Notes: a model not told the origin generated them from the letters alone. A stretch of DNA of 33,766 nucleotides from Actinomycetes bacterium (GCA_021788115.1 JAJYLA010000025.1:1-33766); one strand, 5' to 3'; positions 15,896 through 24,014 are shown, numbered from the stretch's first letter. Program-made: numbers and translations.

Positions 15896-17554
15896 TCAGG
15901 AGTACCAGCGCTGCCAGTTCGGGACGGACGGCTGTACGTCGCCGGCGGGTCCGCGGCCGAAGAGGGCGAGCAGGTTGATCGTCATCTTCTGCACCTCTGG
16001 GTGCGCCGGGATGTCGGGGATCCAGGCGACCGTGCCGGTGTCGAACACGCCGGCGTGGCTCACCGGGTCCGTGTAGTAGGTCATGTCCGAGTACGGGGCG
16101 GGGCTCTGGGTCTCGATCTCCCCCTTCGGCATCGGGGAGTGGGCGAGGATCTGCAGGTTCGAAGGGTGGTCGCCGCCGACCACCTGGTCGAAGTCGCTGA
16201 TCAGCAGCCCGGGCACCTGCGAGCCGGTGGAGAGCCCGGTGCCCTTGTAGATCCACGCCGACCCGTCGGCCACCACCAGGGGCACGGCCTGGCCGCCGGG
16301 CAGGACGTAGCCGCTGTAGCCCTCTCCGACGAAGGGCACCTCGGACCAGTTCGCGGGCGGCGAGGACCAGGTGTTGCCCGTCACCTCGAGGGGGTTGCCG
16401 TGCCCGTCGAGGGGGTCGGCGCCGGAGTCGCGGTAGTCGACCTCCTCGCGCCCGGGCCCGAGCGGGGAGGGCTGCATCCGCACGTGGCGGAGCACGGGGC
16501 TGGCGCCGAAGAACACCATGTTGACGCCCTGCTTCTCCGCCGCCTGAGCGGCCAGGCGCTCGTGGTAGGACCAGCACTCGTCGTGCCCGAGGGAGAGGAG
16601 GACGCGGTGCTGGAGCACCATCTGCGGATGCTCCTCGACGTCGAGGTCGGTGGCGTAGGCCACGTCGAGGCCTTCCTGCTCCGCGAGGCGCACGAGCGGG
16701 TACTCGTTGTAGAGGAAGTCGGCCGATCCGTTGCCCGGCAGGTACGGGCGGTCGAAGGAGACCACCCGCGCCCGGTTGCACGGCGGGTACGTGGGCGCAC
16801 AGGAGCCGAGGCCGGCGTAGAAGTCGTAGCCCCCGTAGGAGTTCCACGCCTGCCACGTGTACACGTCGTTTTTGATCAGGTAGGCGGCGTGGCTCGACGG
16901 GTCCCACACCGTGAGCGTCACGTAGCTCTGCTGGCCCTCCGCGCCGACCAGCTTCAAGAGGTAGTCGCCCTGCAGGAACGCCGGCGTCACGGTGAAGGTC
17001 AGCGACGGCGACCAGTTGTCGCAGTGGACCATGTTGGTGCCGGCGTCGACGGGGCAGGCGGGCTGGGTGACCCCGGCGACCGTCTTCGACGTCCACACCA
17101 GGCGGGCACCGGCGCCGCCGTAGTAGCCCATCCGGTACGCGTCGACCTGGAAGCTCGACGCGTCCGTGCTCACGTAGAGCGTGACCGGATCGCCGGCGTG
17201 GGCGGACACCCGGTTGGCGAAACCGGCGATGGTTCCGGGGGGTTGCCCCGCGATGCGCCAGGCGGTCGTGCCCTGCCGCGCGTTCTCCGCCGTGACCCAG
17301 TTGGCGTGGACGCCGGTGGAGTCGACCACGACCCCGCCCCCGGTTCCCGTGGGGGAGGTCGTCGTCGCCCCCCCGTGTGAGGCGCTCCCGGGCGTCCCGG
17401 CGGCCGGCCCCGATGCCCCGCCGCGTGTGCCGGCGCCGGCCAGCGCGCGCCCCGACCCGCGAGCCCTTGTGGAAAGGGCCCATCCGCCGAGGCCGGCGGC
17501 CGCCAGAACGGCCGCAACCGCGATGCCGGCGACCACCTTGGTGCTGGTGGTCAT
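15896..17554 (-). CDS. Membrane-anchored N,N-dimethylformamidase-beta-like protein
   Basis: Function unknown; 552 residues. A signal anchor (VVAGIAVAAVLAAAGLGGWAL, about residues 6-27) is followed by a Gly/Ala/Thr/Ser-rich linker to about residue 80, so the bulk is outside the membrane. The rest resembles the C-terminal domain family named after the large subunit of N,N-dimethylformamidase, with YRMGYYGGAGAR and the hallmark GHDE at about 323-326, where the glutamate corresponds by motif to an iron ligand of true DMFase. The family normally reads GHDEYW; here it is GHDECW. There is no small-subunit gene nearby, so DMF hydrolysis should not be assumed. ATG at 17554 has GGAG 7 nt upstream; an ATG at 17593 would add 13 residues and lacks a ribosome-binding site. 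Confidence 0.8.
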   Translation of the reverse strand: MTTSTKVVAGIAVAAVLAAAGLGGWALSTRARGSGRALAGAGTRGGASGPAAGTPGSASHGGATTTSPTGTGGGVVVDSTGVHANWVTAENARQGTTAWRIAGQPPGTIAGFANRVSAHAGDPVTLYVSTDASSFQVDAYRMGYYGGAGARLVWTSKTVAGVTQPACPVDAGTNMVHCDNWSPSLTFTVTPAFLQGDYLLKLVGAEGQQSYVTLTVWDPSSHAAYLIKNDVYTWQAWNSYGGYDFYAGLGSCAPTYPPCNRARVVSFDRPYLPGNGSADFLYNEYPLVRLAEQEGLDVAYATDLDVEEHPQMVLQHRVLLSLGHDECWSYHERLAAQAAEKQGVNMVFFGASPVLRHVRMQPSPLGPGREEVDYRDSGADPLDGHGNPLEVTGNTWSSPPANWSEVPFVGEGYSGYVLPGGQAVPLVVADGSAWIYKGTGLSTGSQVPGLLISDFDQVVGGDHPSNLQILAHSPMPKGEIETQSPAPYSDMTYYTDPVSHAGVFDTGTVAWIPDIPAHPEVQKMTINLLALFGRGPAGDVQPSVPNWQRWYS

Positions 17555-17628
17555 CCCATGGCTCCGACGGTGCTTGTGGGCGGGTCTTGCCATAGGCGGC
17601 CGAATCCTACCCGTATCCCGTTCGGCTC

Positions 17629-17647
17629 AGGTGGTCATCGACCACCT
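17629..17647. terminator. 19-bp perfect inverted repeat after the DUF3048 gene
   Basis: AGGTGGTC-ATC-GACCACCT has 8-bp perfect arms and a 3-nt loop. It is 39 bp past the DUF3048 stop and about 75 bp before the next gene start on the same strand. Placement suits a terminator for the lipoprotein gene, but the short loop and odd symmetry also suit an operator for the downstream gene. No T-run follows on the minus strand. Confidence 0.4.
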
Positions 17648-17685
17648 CACGCCCCCGCCGCCCGGCCCGCCGGCGGCCGGGGTCC

Positions 17686-18783
17686 CTAGGGGGTGGCCGC
17701 CACCGGGACGGTGGTGGGGACCAGCTCCACCCAGGTGGTGCCGGGGCTCAAGGTGATCGGGTGGTTGTGCACGTCGAGCAGCCGGGTGGTCTGCGCGAGG
17801 CTCGGCCGAACCCACGTTCCGCGGATGAGCGCGCCGTTGCGGAAGACCTCAGCGGCTCCGGACCCGGTCAACCTGAGGAGGTTCTCGTGAGCGCCCGTCG
17901 GGTCCTCGACGAACGGGCTCGGGTACATGACCACCTGGAGCACGACCACGTTGGTGGCCGTGACCTGGCCGCCCTCGCCCTGGGTGGCGATCCCCGTGTC
18001 GGCGTAGGAGCGGGCCCAGTTGCCGTTCTTCGGCTGCCACGTCCAGGTGAGATCCGAGTACGGGTAGGCGATGTGCACCCGCGCGGCCGGTACCGCGGTC
18101 GCGGGGAGCGGGCCGTAGGAGAACAGGGGCGGCGGCGGCATGCTCGACGCGTGCTCGTGACGGCCCACCGCGTAGAGGACGGCGGTGGAGCTGACGAGGT
18201 TGTGGGGCGCGTAGCGGCTCGGGTCACGCCAGTACGCGCTCGCCGGCGCACGGTAGATGCCGACGTCGATGAGCGGTGAGGAGTCGATCGCCGCTGTAGC
18301 CGGATCGATCGCGCCGGCATAGGCGAACAGCGGATGAGCCCCGAGCTGGCGCACGATCTCTGGATCGATGATCCGCCCCGAACGTATGGGCTCGATGCGC
18401 GAAGCGTCGTGACACTGGTAGACGACGATGAACCGGGTGATCCCTCCCTCGACCGGCTCCTCGAAGACGATGTCGGCCTCTGACAGCCCGTACTGGGGCC
18501 GCGCCGCCGGCAGGTTTTCCACCTTGACGGCCAGCGCCGGCCTCTGCGGAACCCTGCCATGGGGCGCCGGCAGCCAGGTGAGCGGGCAGCGCGCGATCGC
18601 GTCACGGGGCTTGGGCGCCCTCGTCGTGGAGGGGGCGGCGGTCGTCGGAGCCGCGGTGCTCGCCGTGGTGGGAGCGGTTCGCGCGACGCGATGCCCCCCG
18701 CTGCACGCGGCGAGAAGGCCGGCTGCGAGCAGGGTGATCGTGACCAAGCCGGCGGGGCGGGGGAGTGAAGCACGAACCGTCAC
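17686..18783 (-). CDS. DUF3048 domain lipoprotein (YerB-like)
   Basis: Predicted secreted lipoprotein, 365 residues. The signal peptide ends in lipobox LLAAC with the lipidated cysteine at residue 27, then a Thr/Ala/Pro-rich linker. The mature part carries DUF3048 blocks: ALAVKVENLPAARPQYGLSE, ADIVFEEPVEGGITRF, IEPIRSGRIIDPEIV, and TWTWQPKNGNWARS near the end. Bacillus YerB is the best-known relative and has no settled activity. GTG at 18783 is chosen because a TATCGT -10-like element (18794-18799) would put the transcription start between it and the alternative GTG at 18795. It lies upstream of the DMFase-like gene on the same strand; both products should be outside the membrane. Confidence 0.88.
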   Translation of the reverse strand: MTVRASLPRPAGLVTITLLAAGLLAACSGGHRVARTAPTTASTAAPTTAAPSTTRAPKPRDAIARCPLTWLPAPHGRVPQRPALAVKVENLPAARPQYGLSEADIVFEEPVEGGITRFIVVYQCHDASRIEPIRSGRIIDPEIVRQLGAHPLFAYAGAIDPATAAIDSSPLIDVGIYRAPASAYWRDPSRYAPHNLVSSTAVLYAVGRHEHASSMPPPPLFSYGPLPATAVPAARVHIAYPYSDLTWTWQPKNGNWARSYADTGIATQGEGGQVTATNVVVLQVVMYPSPFVEDPTGAHENLLRLTGSGAAEVFRNGALIRGTWVRPSLAQTTRLLDVHNHPITLSPGTTWVELVPTTVPVAATP

Positions 18784-18840
18784 GCGAGCCGACACGATAG
18801 CCGGTCGGGCTCGGGGCGGCCGGTCATCCGGGCAAGGCAG

Positions 18841-19614
18841 TCAGTACCCGGGGAAAACACGTCGGAGGTCGTCCAGGGAAAGCTCCCCTTCGACGCCCAC
18901 CGACGCCGGCGTGTGAGAGGGTGCGAGCCGGCCCGTGGCGAGCCGGGTGAACGCCTCGGCCGGAAGCGCCAGCCTGGTACCGGCGTCCCCGCCCCCGCCC
19001 TCCGTGAGCCCGGCACCGTCGGGGCGCACGTCGAGCGTGTAGCTGCGCTGCGGATCGGCGGTCTGCACTGCGACGCGTCCGGCCTTCCCCGCCGGCCGGG
19101 CAAGGCGTCCGCAGAAAAAGGGCAGCTGCGCGAGGATAAAAGGCACGATGTAGTCGGCCACCGTGGCCGCAGGGTCGAAGGCCACTTCGATGTCCCAGCG
19201 GTGCAACCCCACCTCGGTCAGGCGCATCCGGGTGTAGAACGCCACGTCGATCGGCTGGGGGAGGAACCCCACGTCGATCCGGGTGGCGGCCAAGCTGTCG
19301 GCGTCGAGCGCTTCGAGCGCCTCGACCAGGCGCCTCGACGCCGAAACGAAGCCGGCCGCCTTCTCCGCCGGCTCCATCGCGTTCCAGCGGTTCCAGATTG
19401 CCGTGGCCGCATCCCCGCCGGATTTACCGGTCGTCACCCTGGTGAGACCGATCTCCGATGCGCTGCCCAGGTGGCCCAGCACGTCCGCGACCGTCCACTC
19501 GGACGAGCCGGACTGCCTGGTGAGCGCGTCGGCATCCAGGTGCTCCGCGATTCTCACCAGCTCGTCGTGCGCTCGCCGCAGCGCGTGGATCGCGCGCTTC
19601 GCGTCCTCTGACAT
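18841..19614 (-). CDS. Maleylpyruvate isomerase-like (mycothiol-dependent, DinB-fold) protein
   Basis: 257-residue member of the actinobacterial family annotated as maleylpyruvate isomerase or TIGR03083. The N-terminal DinB-like four-helix bundle has the expected metal-binding His48 in TVADVLGHLGSA and a later histidine in EVGLHRWDIEVAF; the C-terminal third is a separate alpha/beta domain. True maleylpyruvate isomerases use mycothiol in gentisate breakdown, but most family members have no known substrate and no gentisate genes are seen here. ATG at 19614 lacks a Shine-Dalgarno and has TAGCAT 7 nt upstream, so it is probably leaderless. Confidence 0.85.
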   Translation of the reverse strand: MSEDAKRAIHALRRAHDELVRIAEHLDADALTRQSGSSEWTVADVLGHLGSASEIGLTRVTTGKSGGDAATAIWNRWNAMEPAEKAAGFVSASRRLVEALEALDADSLAATRIDVGFLPQPIDVAFYTRMRLTEVGLHRWDIEVAFDPAATVADYIVPFILAQLPFFCGRLARPAGKAGRVAVQTADPQRSYTLDVRPDGAGLTEGGGGDAGTRLALPAEAFTRLATGRLAPSHTPASVGVEGELSLDDLRRVFPGY

Positions 19615-19621
19615 GCGGTCG

Positions 19622-19627
19622 ATGCTA
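19622..19627 (-). promoter_or_regulatory. Leaderless-type -10 element of the DinB-fold gene
   Basis: TAGCAT on the minus strand ends 7 nt before the ATG at 19614, the same hexamer and nearly the same spacing as at lhr. Confidence 0.4.
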
Positions 19628-19691
19628 CGACGCCGGGCGGCCGAGCGCCCCGGCCGTGGTCGATCGGCGTGCCACGATGGACGCGCCGGGA

Positions 19692-20345
19692 TCAGCCGGC
19701 CTGGCGCAGGCGGTGGACGACGAGGCCGGCGCCGGCCAGATCGGCCAGGTGACGCGCCCCGGCCACGATGATCTCCACGCAGGTGGCGAGGGGCAGGCTC
19801 GTCGCGTCGAGCACGATGTCGTAGTGCCGGGGGTCCGCGACGTCGGTGTGGTAGTAGTGCCGGACGTACGACCCGTGCAGGTGGTCGATTTGGCGCTGAC
19901 GGTGGCGGGCGGTGCGCGCGTCCAGGCCCACGAGCTCCCCGATCTGCCGGATCCGCAGCTCGGGCGGGCCCTCCAGCCGGACGTGGAGGGCGTCGGGCCG
20001 GTCTTTGAGCACGATCGCGGCCCCGTGCTCCACGAAGACGCCGCCGCCCGCGGCCAGCTCCCGGATCGACGCGTCGGCCGCGGCCCGGTACGCGCGATCG
20101 TCGTCGAGCGGGCCGAAGAGGTAGGCGGTCCCTCCCGACACCGACGAGAGGTAGCGCAAGCTCCACAGGGCGCTGGCCAGGCACTGCTCGTGGCCGGCGA
20201 CCTCCTGCACGGGAACCCCCAGCCGCTCGGCGATCGAGGCGACCAGATCCCCTTCGAGGACCCGCACGCCCAGCCTCCTGGCCACCTCCGCGCCGACCAT
20301 TCCCCCTCCGCACCCGTAGGAAGCAGAAATGGTCACCACAGTCAT
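19692..20345 (-). CDS. Cytidylate kinase-like family protein
   Basis: 217-residue P-loop protein of the cytidylate-kinase-like group (Pfam Cytidylate_kin2). It begins MTVVTISASYGCGGGMVG, where the Gly-rich loop replaces the classic GxxGxGK(S/T), as in this family, followed by VARRLGVRVLEGDLV. HRQRQIDHLHGSYVRHYYHTDVAD-type residues in the C-terminal part recall the lid region of such kinases. The house-keeping Cmk is normally a different protein, so the substrate is unknown. ATG at 20345 has AGGGG 7 nt upstream and opens at the conserved strand. A GTG at 20366, 8 nt after a TATCCT element, would give a leaderless alternative with 7 extra residues. Confidence 0.85.
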   Translation of the reverse strand: MTVVTISASYGCGGGMVGAEVARRLGVRVLEGDLVASIAERLGVPVQEVAGHEQCLASALWSLRYLSSVSGGTAYLFGPLDDDRAYRAAADASIRELAAGGGVFVEHGAAIVLKDRPDALHVRLEGPPELRIRQIGELVGLDARTARHRQRQIDHLHGSYVRHYYHTDVADPRHYDIVLDATSLPLATCVEIIVAGARHLADLAGAGLVVHRLRQAG

Positions 20346-20435
20346 GCCGGAACCCCTGCTGGTCACCGACGCGAAGGATACGTCACACTGCGCCGACCGT
20401 CACCGCCGGCTTCCTCCCGTCGTCTGGTAGATATG

Positions 20436-20462
20436 TACCTGACATAGTATCTAGCTAAGGTA
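20436..20462. promoter_or_regulatory. MarR-type operator upstream of the MarR-MFS pair
   Basis: A 27-bp imperfect palindrome centred on 20449: TACCT at 20436-20440 pairs with AGGTA at 20458-20462, and TAG with CTA flanking the central TAT; 9 of 12 base pairs match. It sits in the only clearly AT-rich patch in the region, 28 bp before the MarR start, overlapping likely promoter elements such as TAGTAT (20445-20450). A wider TAGATA/TATCTA pair (20428-20453) overlaps it. Autorepression with release by a drug-like ligand is the usual mode for this arrangement. Confidence 0.6.
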
Positions 20463-20490
20463 AGTTGTCGCCGATATGAGGAGGGTGCCC

Positions 20491-21006
20491 GTGGCTCGTG
20501 CCGCAGCGAAGTCGCGGCCCGCTCGCGCCGCCGATCTTCGCGGGATGACGGCACCCCCCGCGCTCGCCGGCCGTCTCCGCATGGCCATGGTGCGCCTCGG
20601 ACGCCAGCTGCGCCGGCAGGACCCTCCGGGGCCGAGCATCACGCTGTACTCGGCGCTGGCCACCATTGCGGCCCAGGGCGAGCTGTCCATCGGAGATCTG
20701 GCCGAGGCCGAGCGGCTGCCGTCGTCGGCCGCGACCCGGCTCGCGGACAAGCTGGAGGAAGCGGGCCTGGTGGAGAGGAGGCGCAACCCGGCGGATCGGC
20801 GCGGCGTCAACCTGACCGTCACCGCCGGAGGCCAGGCGCTCCTCGACGACCACCGGGAGCAGGGCAACATCTGGCTCGCCCGGCGCCTGGCTGGTCTCAG
20901 CAGGTCCCAGCGGGCGACGCTCGCTGAAGCACTTGGAGTCCTCGAGGCTCTGCTCGACAGCGAGACCGCCCGAGTGGAGGGCGAGACGGAGGAGCGGAAG
21001 ACGTGA
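20491..21006 (+). CDS. MarR-family transcriptional regulator
   Basis: 171-residue winged-helix regulator. Core HTH is SIGDLAEAERLPSSAATRLA, followed by the wing with the family motif RNPADRRGVNLTVT. Flanking helices would form the dimer and ligand-binding region. The N-terminal 25 residues are basic and Ala-rich. The GTG at 20491 has AGGAGGG 5 nt upstream and is preferred over the ATG at 20476, which lies before that ribosome-binding site. It overlaps the exporter gene by 4 nt (GTGA), and the operator at 20436-20462 precedes it, so it very probably represses both itself and the transporter. Confidence 0.92.
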   Translation: MARAAAKSRPARAADLRGMTAPPALAGRLRMAMVRLGRQLRRQDPPGPSITLYSALATIAAQGELSIGDLAEAERLPSSAATRLADKLEEAGLVERRRNPADRRGVNLTVTAGGQALLDDHREQGNIWLARRLAGLSRSQRATLAEALGVLEALLDSETARVEGETEERKT

Positions 21007-22931
21007 GCGTGTTCTCGGCTCTGTCGGCCCCCCGGACCCGTGAGGTCGGCCCCCGCTACAAGTGGCTGGTGCTTTCCAACACCACCGTCGGCGTGGTCCT
21101 GGCGTCCATGAACGCCACCAGCCTGATCATCGCCCTGCCGGTGATCTTCCGGGGCATCCACCTCGACCCCCTCGACCCGTCGAACTTCCCCTACCTGCTG
21201 TGGATCATGATGGGCTACATGCTCGTCACGGCGGTGCTCGTCGTGACCTTGGGGCGCATCGGCGACATGTTCGGCCGGGTACGGCTGTACAACCTGGGCT
21301 TCGCCGTGTTCACCCTCGGCGGCATCCTCTTGTCCGTGGTGTGGAGCCACGGCTCCGCAGGCGCCCTGGAGCTCGTCCTCATGCGGATGTTCCAGGCGAT
21401 CGGAGGGGCGATGCTCCTCGCCAACTCCGCGGCCATCATCACCGACGCCTTCCCGAGCGAGCAGCTCGGGCTGGCCCTGGGAACCAACATGGTCGCCGCG
21501 ATCTTCGGCGGCTTCTTCGGAATCCTCGCCGGCGGGCTGCTGTCCCAGGTGGGGTGGCGCTGGGTGTTCCTCGTGAACGTGCCGGTCGGCCTTTTCGGCA
21601 CGGTGTGGGCGTACCTCAAGCTCAAGGAGATCGGTGTCCACATCCAGGCGAAGGTCGACTGGGCGGGCAACGTCGCCTTCGCCGCCGGGCTCGGCATGGT
21701 GCTCGTCGGGGTCACCTACGGGATCAAGCCCTACGGCCATTCCCTCACGGGCTGGGCGGACCCCTTCGTCCTCGAGATGATCTTCGGGGGGATCGCCCTC
21801 CTGATCGTGTTCGTCCTTATCGAGCTACGCGTCCCCGAGCCGATGTTCCGGCTGTCGCTGTTCCGCAACCGGGCGTTCACCGCGGGGAACGTCGCCCAGT
21901 TCCTCGCAGCGGTGGGCCGCGGAGGGATGCAGTTCATGTTGATCATCTGGTTCCAGGGGATCTGGCTTCCCCAGCACGGCTACTCGTTCGTGGACACACC
22001 CCTGTGGTCCGGGATCTACATGCTCCCGTGGATGGGCGGCTTCGTCCTGGCCGGTCCCATCGCCGGCAAGCTCTCCGACCGCTACGGGGCCAGGCCGTTC
22101 GCCACGGGCGGCATGATCCTCTCGGCGGGCGGCTACCTCGCCCTCATGGCCTTTCCCCCCAACTTCGCCTACGTACCCTTCACGATCGTGATGGTGATCA
22201 CCGGGGTCGCGATGGGGCTGTTCGCGGCTCCGAACACGGCGTCGATCATGAACTCGCTGCCCGCCCGGGACCGGGGCGTCGGGTCGGGGATGCGGGTCAC
22301 CTTCGCCAATGCCGGCATGCCGCTGTCCATGGGCCTCTTCTTCAGCCTGATGGTCATCGGCTTGAACGCCAAGGTTCCGGCCGCCATGTACAACGGCCTG
22401 CTGGCCCACGGGGTTCCCGCCGCCACGGCCGCCCCCCTTGCCCACCAGCCTCCCCTCGGCTATCTCTTCGCCGCCTTCTTGGGCTACAACCCCCTCGCCA
22501 AGCTGCTCGGCCCCAAGGTGCTCGCCCACCTGCCCGCCCACCAGGCGGCCACGCTGACCGGGAGGACGTTCTTCCCCCAGCTGATCGGCGCTCCTTTCAA
22601 GCACGGTCTCGTGCTCATCTTGAGCTTCGCCGTCGTCATGAGCCTCATCGCGGCGGTGGCTTCCGCGCTACGCGGGGGGCGCTTCGTCCACGAGGAGGCC
22701 GGCTCCACCATCGACCACCGCGGTGTCCGGGCGCGAGCCCCGGCGCCGGCCGCGGGGGAGGACCGGCCGACGCAGAGCGGCAACGGTAAGGTCGAGGACC
22801 GCGGGGACCGCGGGGACCGCGGGGACCGCGGGGACCGCGGGGACCGCGCGGACCGCGCGGACCGCGACTCCGAGCAGACGGGTGACGGCCTCGGCCGTCC
22901 CCGCCACGGCCGGACCCGTCCCCGAACCTGA
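21003..22931 (+). CDS. MFS multidrug exporter, DHA2 (EmrB/QacA) type, 14 TM
   Basis: 642-residue inner-membrane proton antiporter. Fourteen hydrophobic segments can be followed; motif A is GRIGDMFGRVRLY after TM2-3, motif C-like GGFFGILAGGLLSQVGWRW lies around TM5, and an extended outside loop with NAKVPAAMYNGLLAHG separates the last two helices, as in DHA2 proteins. Substrate is unknown; the coupled MarR gene suggests toxic hydrophobic compounds. The cytoplasmic tail after about residue 570 is hydrophilic and contains eight consecutive (E/G/A)DR triplets from a 9-bp repeat, which the family does not normally have. GTG start overlaps marR. Confidence 0.93.
   Translation: MSVFSALSAPRTREVGPRYKWLVLSNTTVGVVLASMNATSLIIALPVIFRGIHLDPLDPSNFPYLLWIMMGYMLVTAVLVVTLGRIGDMFGRVRLYNLGFAVFTLGGILLSVVWSHGSAGALELVLMRMFQAIGGAMLLANSAAIITDAFPSEQLGLALGTNMVAAIFGGFFGILAGGLLSQVGWRWVFLVNVPVGLFGTVWAYLKLKEIGVHIQAKVDWAGNVAFAAGLGMVLVGVTYGIKPYGHSLTGWADPFVLEMIFGGIALLIVFVLIELRVPEPMFRLSLFRNRAFTAGNVAQFLAAVGRGGMQFMLIIWFQGIWLPQHGYSFVDTPLWSGIYMLPWMGGFVLAGPIAGKLSDRYGARPFATGGMILSAGGYLALMAFPPNFAYVPFTIVMVITGVAMGLFAAPNTASIMNSLPARDRGVGSGMRVTFANAGMPLSMGLFFSLMVIGLNAKVPAAMYNGLLAHGVPAATAAPLAHQPPLGYLFAAFLGYNPLAKLLGPKVLAHLPAHQAATLTGRTFFPQLIGAPFKHGLVLILSFAVVMSLIAAVASALRGGRFVHEEAGSTIDHRGVRARAPAPAAGEDRPTQSGNGKVEDRGDRGDRGDRGDRGDRADRADRDSEQTGDGLGRPRHGRTRPRT
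22794..22865 (+). repeat. 9-bp tandem repeat (8 units) in the MFS gene tail
   Basis: Eight units of 9 bp: one GAGGACCGC, five GGGGACCGC, two GCGGACCGC, in frame, coding EDR-(GDR)5-(ADR)2 at residues 598-621. Length changes would add or remove whole triplets without a frameshift. Confidence 0.95.
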
Positions 22932-22986
22932 CCCGGGCGGCGGCGGCCGAGCGCTAGCGGTCACGTCGACGGCGCCGACCCGCGCC

Positions 22987-23012
22987 GGCCGGGTCGTCAC
23001 CGCGACCCGGCC
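22987..23012. terminator. Bidirectional hairpin terminator between MFS and EamA genes
   Basis: GGCCGGGTCG (22987-22996) and CGACCCGGCC (23003-23012) form a perfect 10-bp stem with a 6-nt loop. It lies 55 bp after the MFS stop and 24 bp after the EamA stop, on converging genes. There is no T-run, common for terminators in very GC-rich actinobacteria. It is the strongest hairpin in the window. Confidence 0.6.
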
Positions 23013-23036
23013 CGAGCCGGCTTCGAATCGACGGGC

Positions 23037-23915
23037 TCAGATGGAGATGAGCACCGCCGCCGCGACGGCGACCACCGCGGCGGCCCTGTGGCGGGTGGTC
23101 AGACGTTCCCGCAGGAGCAGGCGGGCGAGCACCACCACCACGATCGGGTAGAGGCTCACGGTCACCGCGGTGATGCTGAGCAGGCCGTGATGGACGGCCA
23201 CGACGTAGAGGATGTTGGCCGCCATGTCGAACAGGCCGCTGGCCGCCACGATCGCCCGGGTCGGAAACGGCAGGCCCCCCGCCGCCGGCCCCCCGGCGGC
23301 CGTCCCTTCCGTGCTCGACCCTCCCCGAGCCGGCCGCCGGCGCGTCGCCAGCGCCCACAGCAGTGCGAGGGATGCCGCCCGGGCGGCGATCAGCGGCCAC
23401 AGCCCGGCCCGGCCGCTTGCCGCGTGCATCAGCACGAAGAACGCCCCGAACCCCGTGCCGGCGAGCACCGAGAGGATGATCCCCGTGCGCTCGGCGGTTC
23501 CCAGCCGCAGGGGGCCGGAGCCGCTCGCGAGCAGCACGGACAGGGCCGCCGCGCCGATCCCGGCGGTGGCCGCCGCGGGCGGGCGCTCGCCGATCCCGAG
23601 GCCGGCCACCACGGGTACGAGCGTCCCGATCACCGCCGCGACCGGCGAGACCACGCCCATGGGGCCGATCGCCAGAGCCCGGAAGTACGCGACCAGGCCG
23701 AGGGCTCCGGCGAGGCCCGCGACCAGGCCCAGGAGGGCGTCGCGGGGCGCGAGCGAGCCCCGGCCGGCCACGGCTGCCGGGACGAGCAGGAGCAGACCCC
23801 AGGTCTGTGAGGCGGCAGCGACGCGGCTGGCCGAAACGGACCGGGTGGCGAACCCTCCGCTGAAGTCGGCGATGCCGTAGCCGACGGCCGATGCCAGCAG
23901 CGCGGCCGGCGTCAC
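23037..23915 (-). CDS. EamA/DMT-family transporter
   Basis: 292-residue membrane protein with about ten hydrophobic segments arranged as two EamA repeats (residues about 1-135 and 145-292), the size and build of drug/metabolite exporters. ALAIGPMGVVSPVAAVIGTLVPVV and the C-terminal block ITAVTVSLYPIVVVVLARLLLRERL are characteristic. Substrate cannot be read; relatives export amino acids or other metabolites. GTG start at 23915 has no clear Shine-Dalgarno. It is divergent from an XRE-cupin regulator, a pairing often seen when the regulator controls the exporter. Confidence 0.88.
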   Translation of the reverse strand: MTPAALLASAVGYGIADFSGGFATRSVSASRVAAASQTWGLLLLVPAAVAGRGSLAPRDALLGLVAGLAGALGLVAYFRALAIGPMGVVSPVAAVIGTLVPVVAGLGIGERPPAAATAGIGAAALSVLLASGSGPLRLGTAERTGIILSVLAGTGFGAFFVLMHAASGRAGLWPLIAARAASLALLWALATRRRPARGGSSTEGTAAGGPAAGGLPFPTRAIVAASGLFDMAANILYVVAVHHGLLSITAVTVSLYPIVVVVLARLLLRERLTTRHRAAAVVAVAAAVLISI

Positions 23916-23974
23916 CGGAGCTGCCGTCCAGTCGGCTGTACCCCGGCGCCCACCATAATGGATAGCCTAGCGAA

Positions 23975-23986
23975 CGCGGGCCCGCG
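23975..23986. promoter_or_regulatory. 12-bp palindrome in the EamA/XRE divergent region
   Basis: CGCGGGCCCGCG is a perfect palindrome midway between the two divergent starts. It may be a second regulator site, but GC-only palindromes of this size are frequent in such DNA. Confidence 0.25.
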
Positions 23987-24001
23987 AAGGTTCAGCGAAG
24001 T

Positions 24002-24014
24002 GGACCTAAGGTCC
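24002..24014. promoter_or_regulatory. Candidate XRE operator at the xre-cupin promoter
   Basis: GGACCT-A-AGGTCC is a perfect 13-bp inverted repeat, 18 bp before the GTG and just upstream of a TAGACT -10-like element (24017-24022). A protein bound here would cover the promoter spacer, so autoregulation is likely. The divergent eamA promoter is within 90 bp. Confidence 0.5.

Noticed and set aside
15047-17380. 777-codon plus-strand ORF across tdh and the DMFase-like gene
   Set aside because: Antisense shadow with Val/Gly/His/Arg-rich composition and no domain; both minus-strand genes are well supported.
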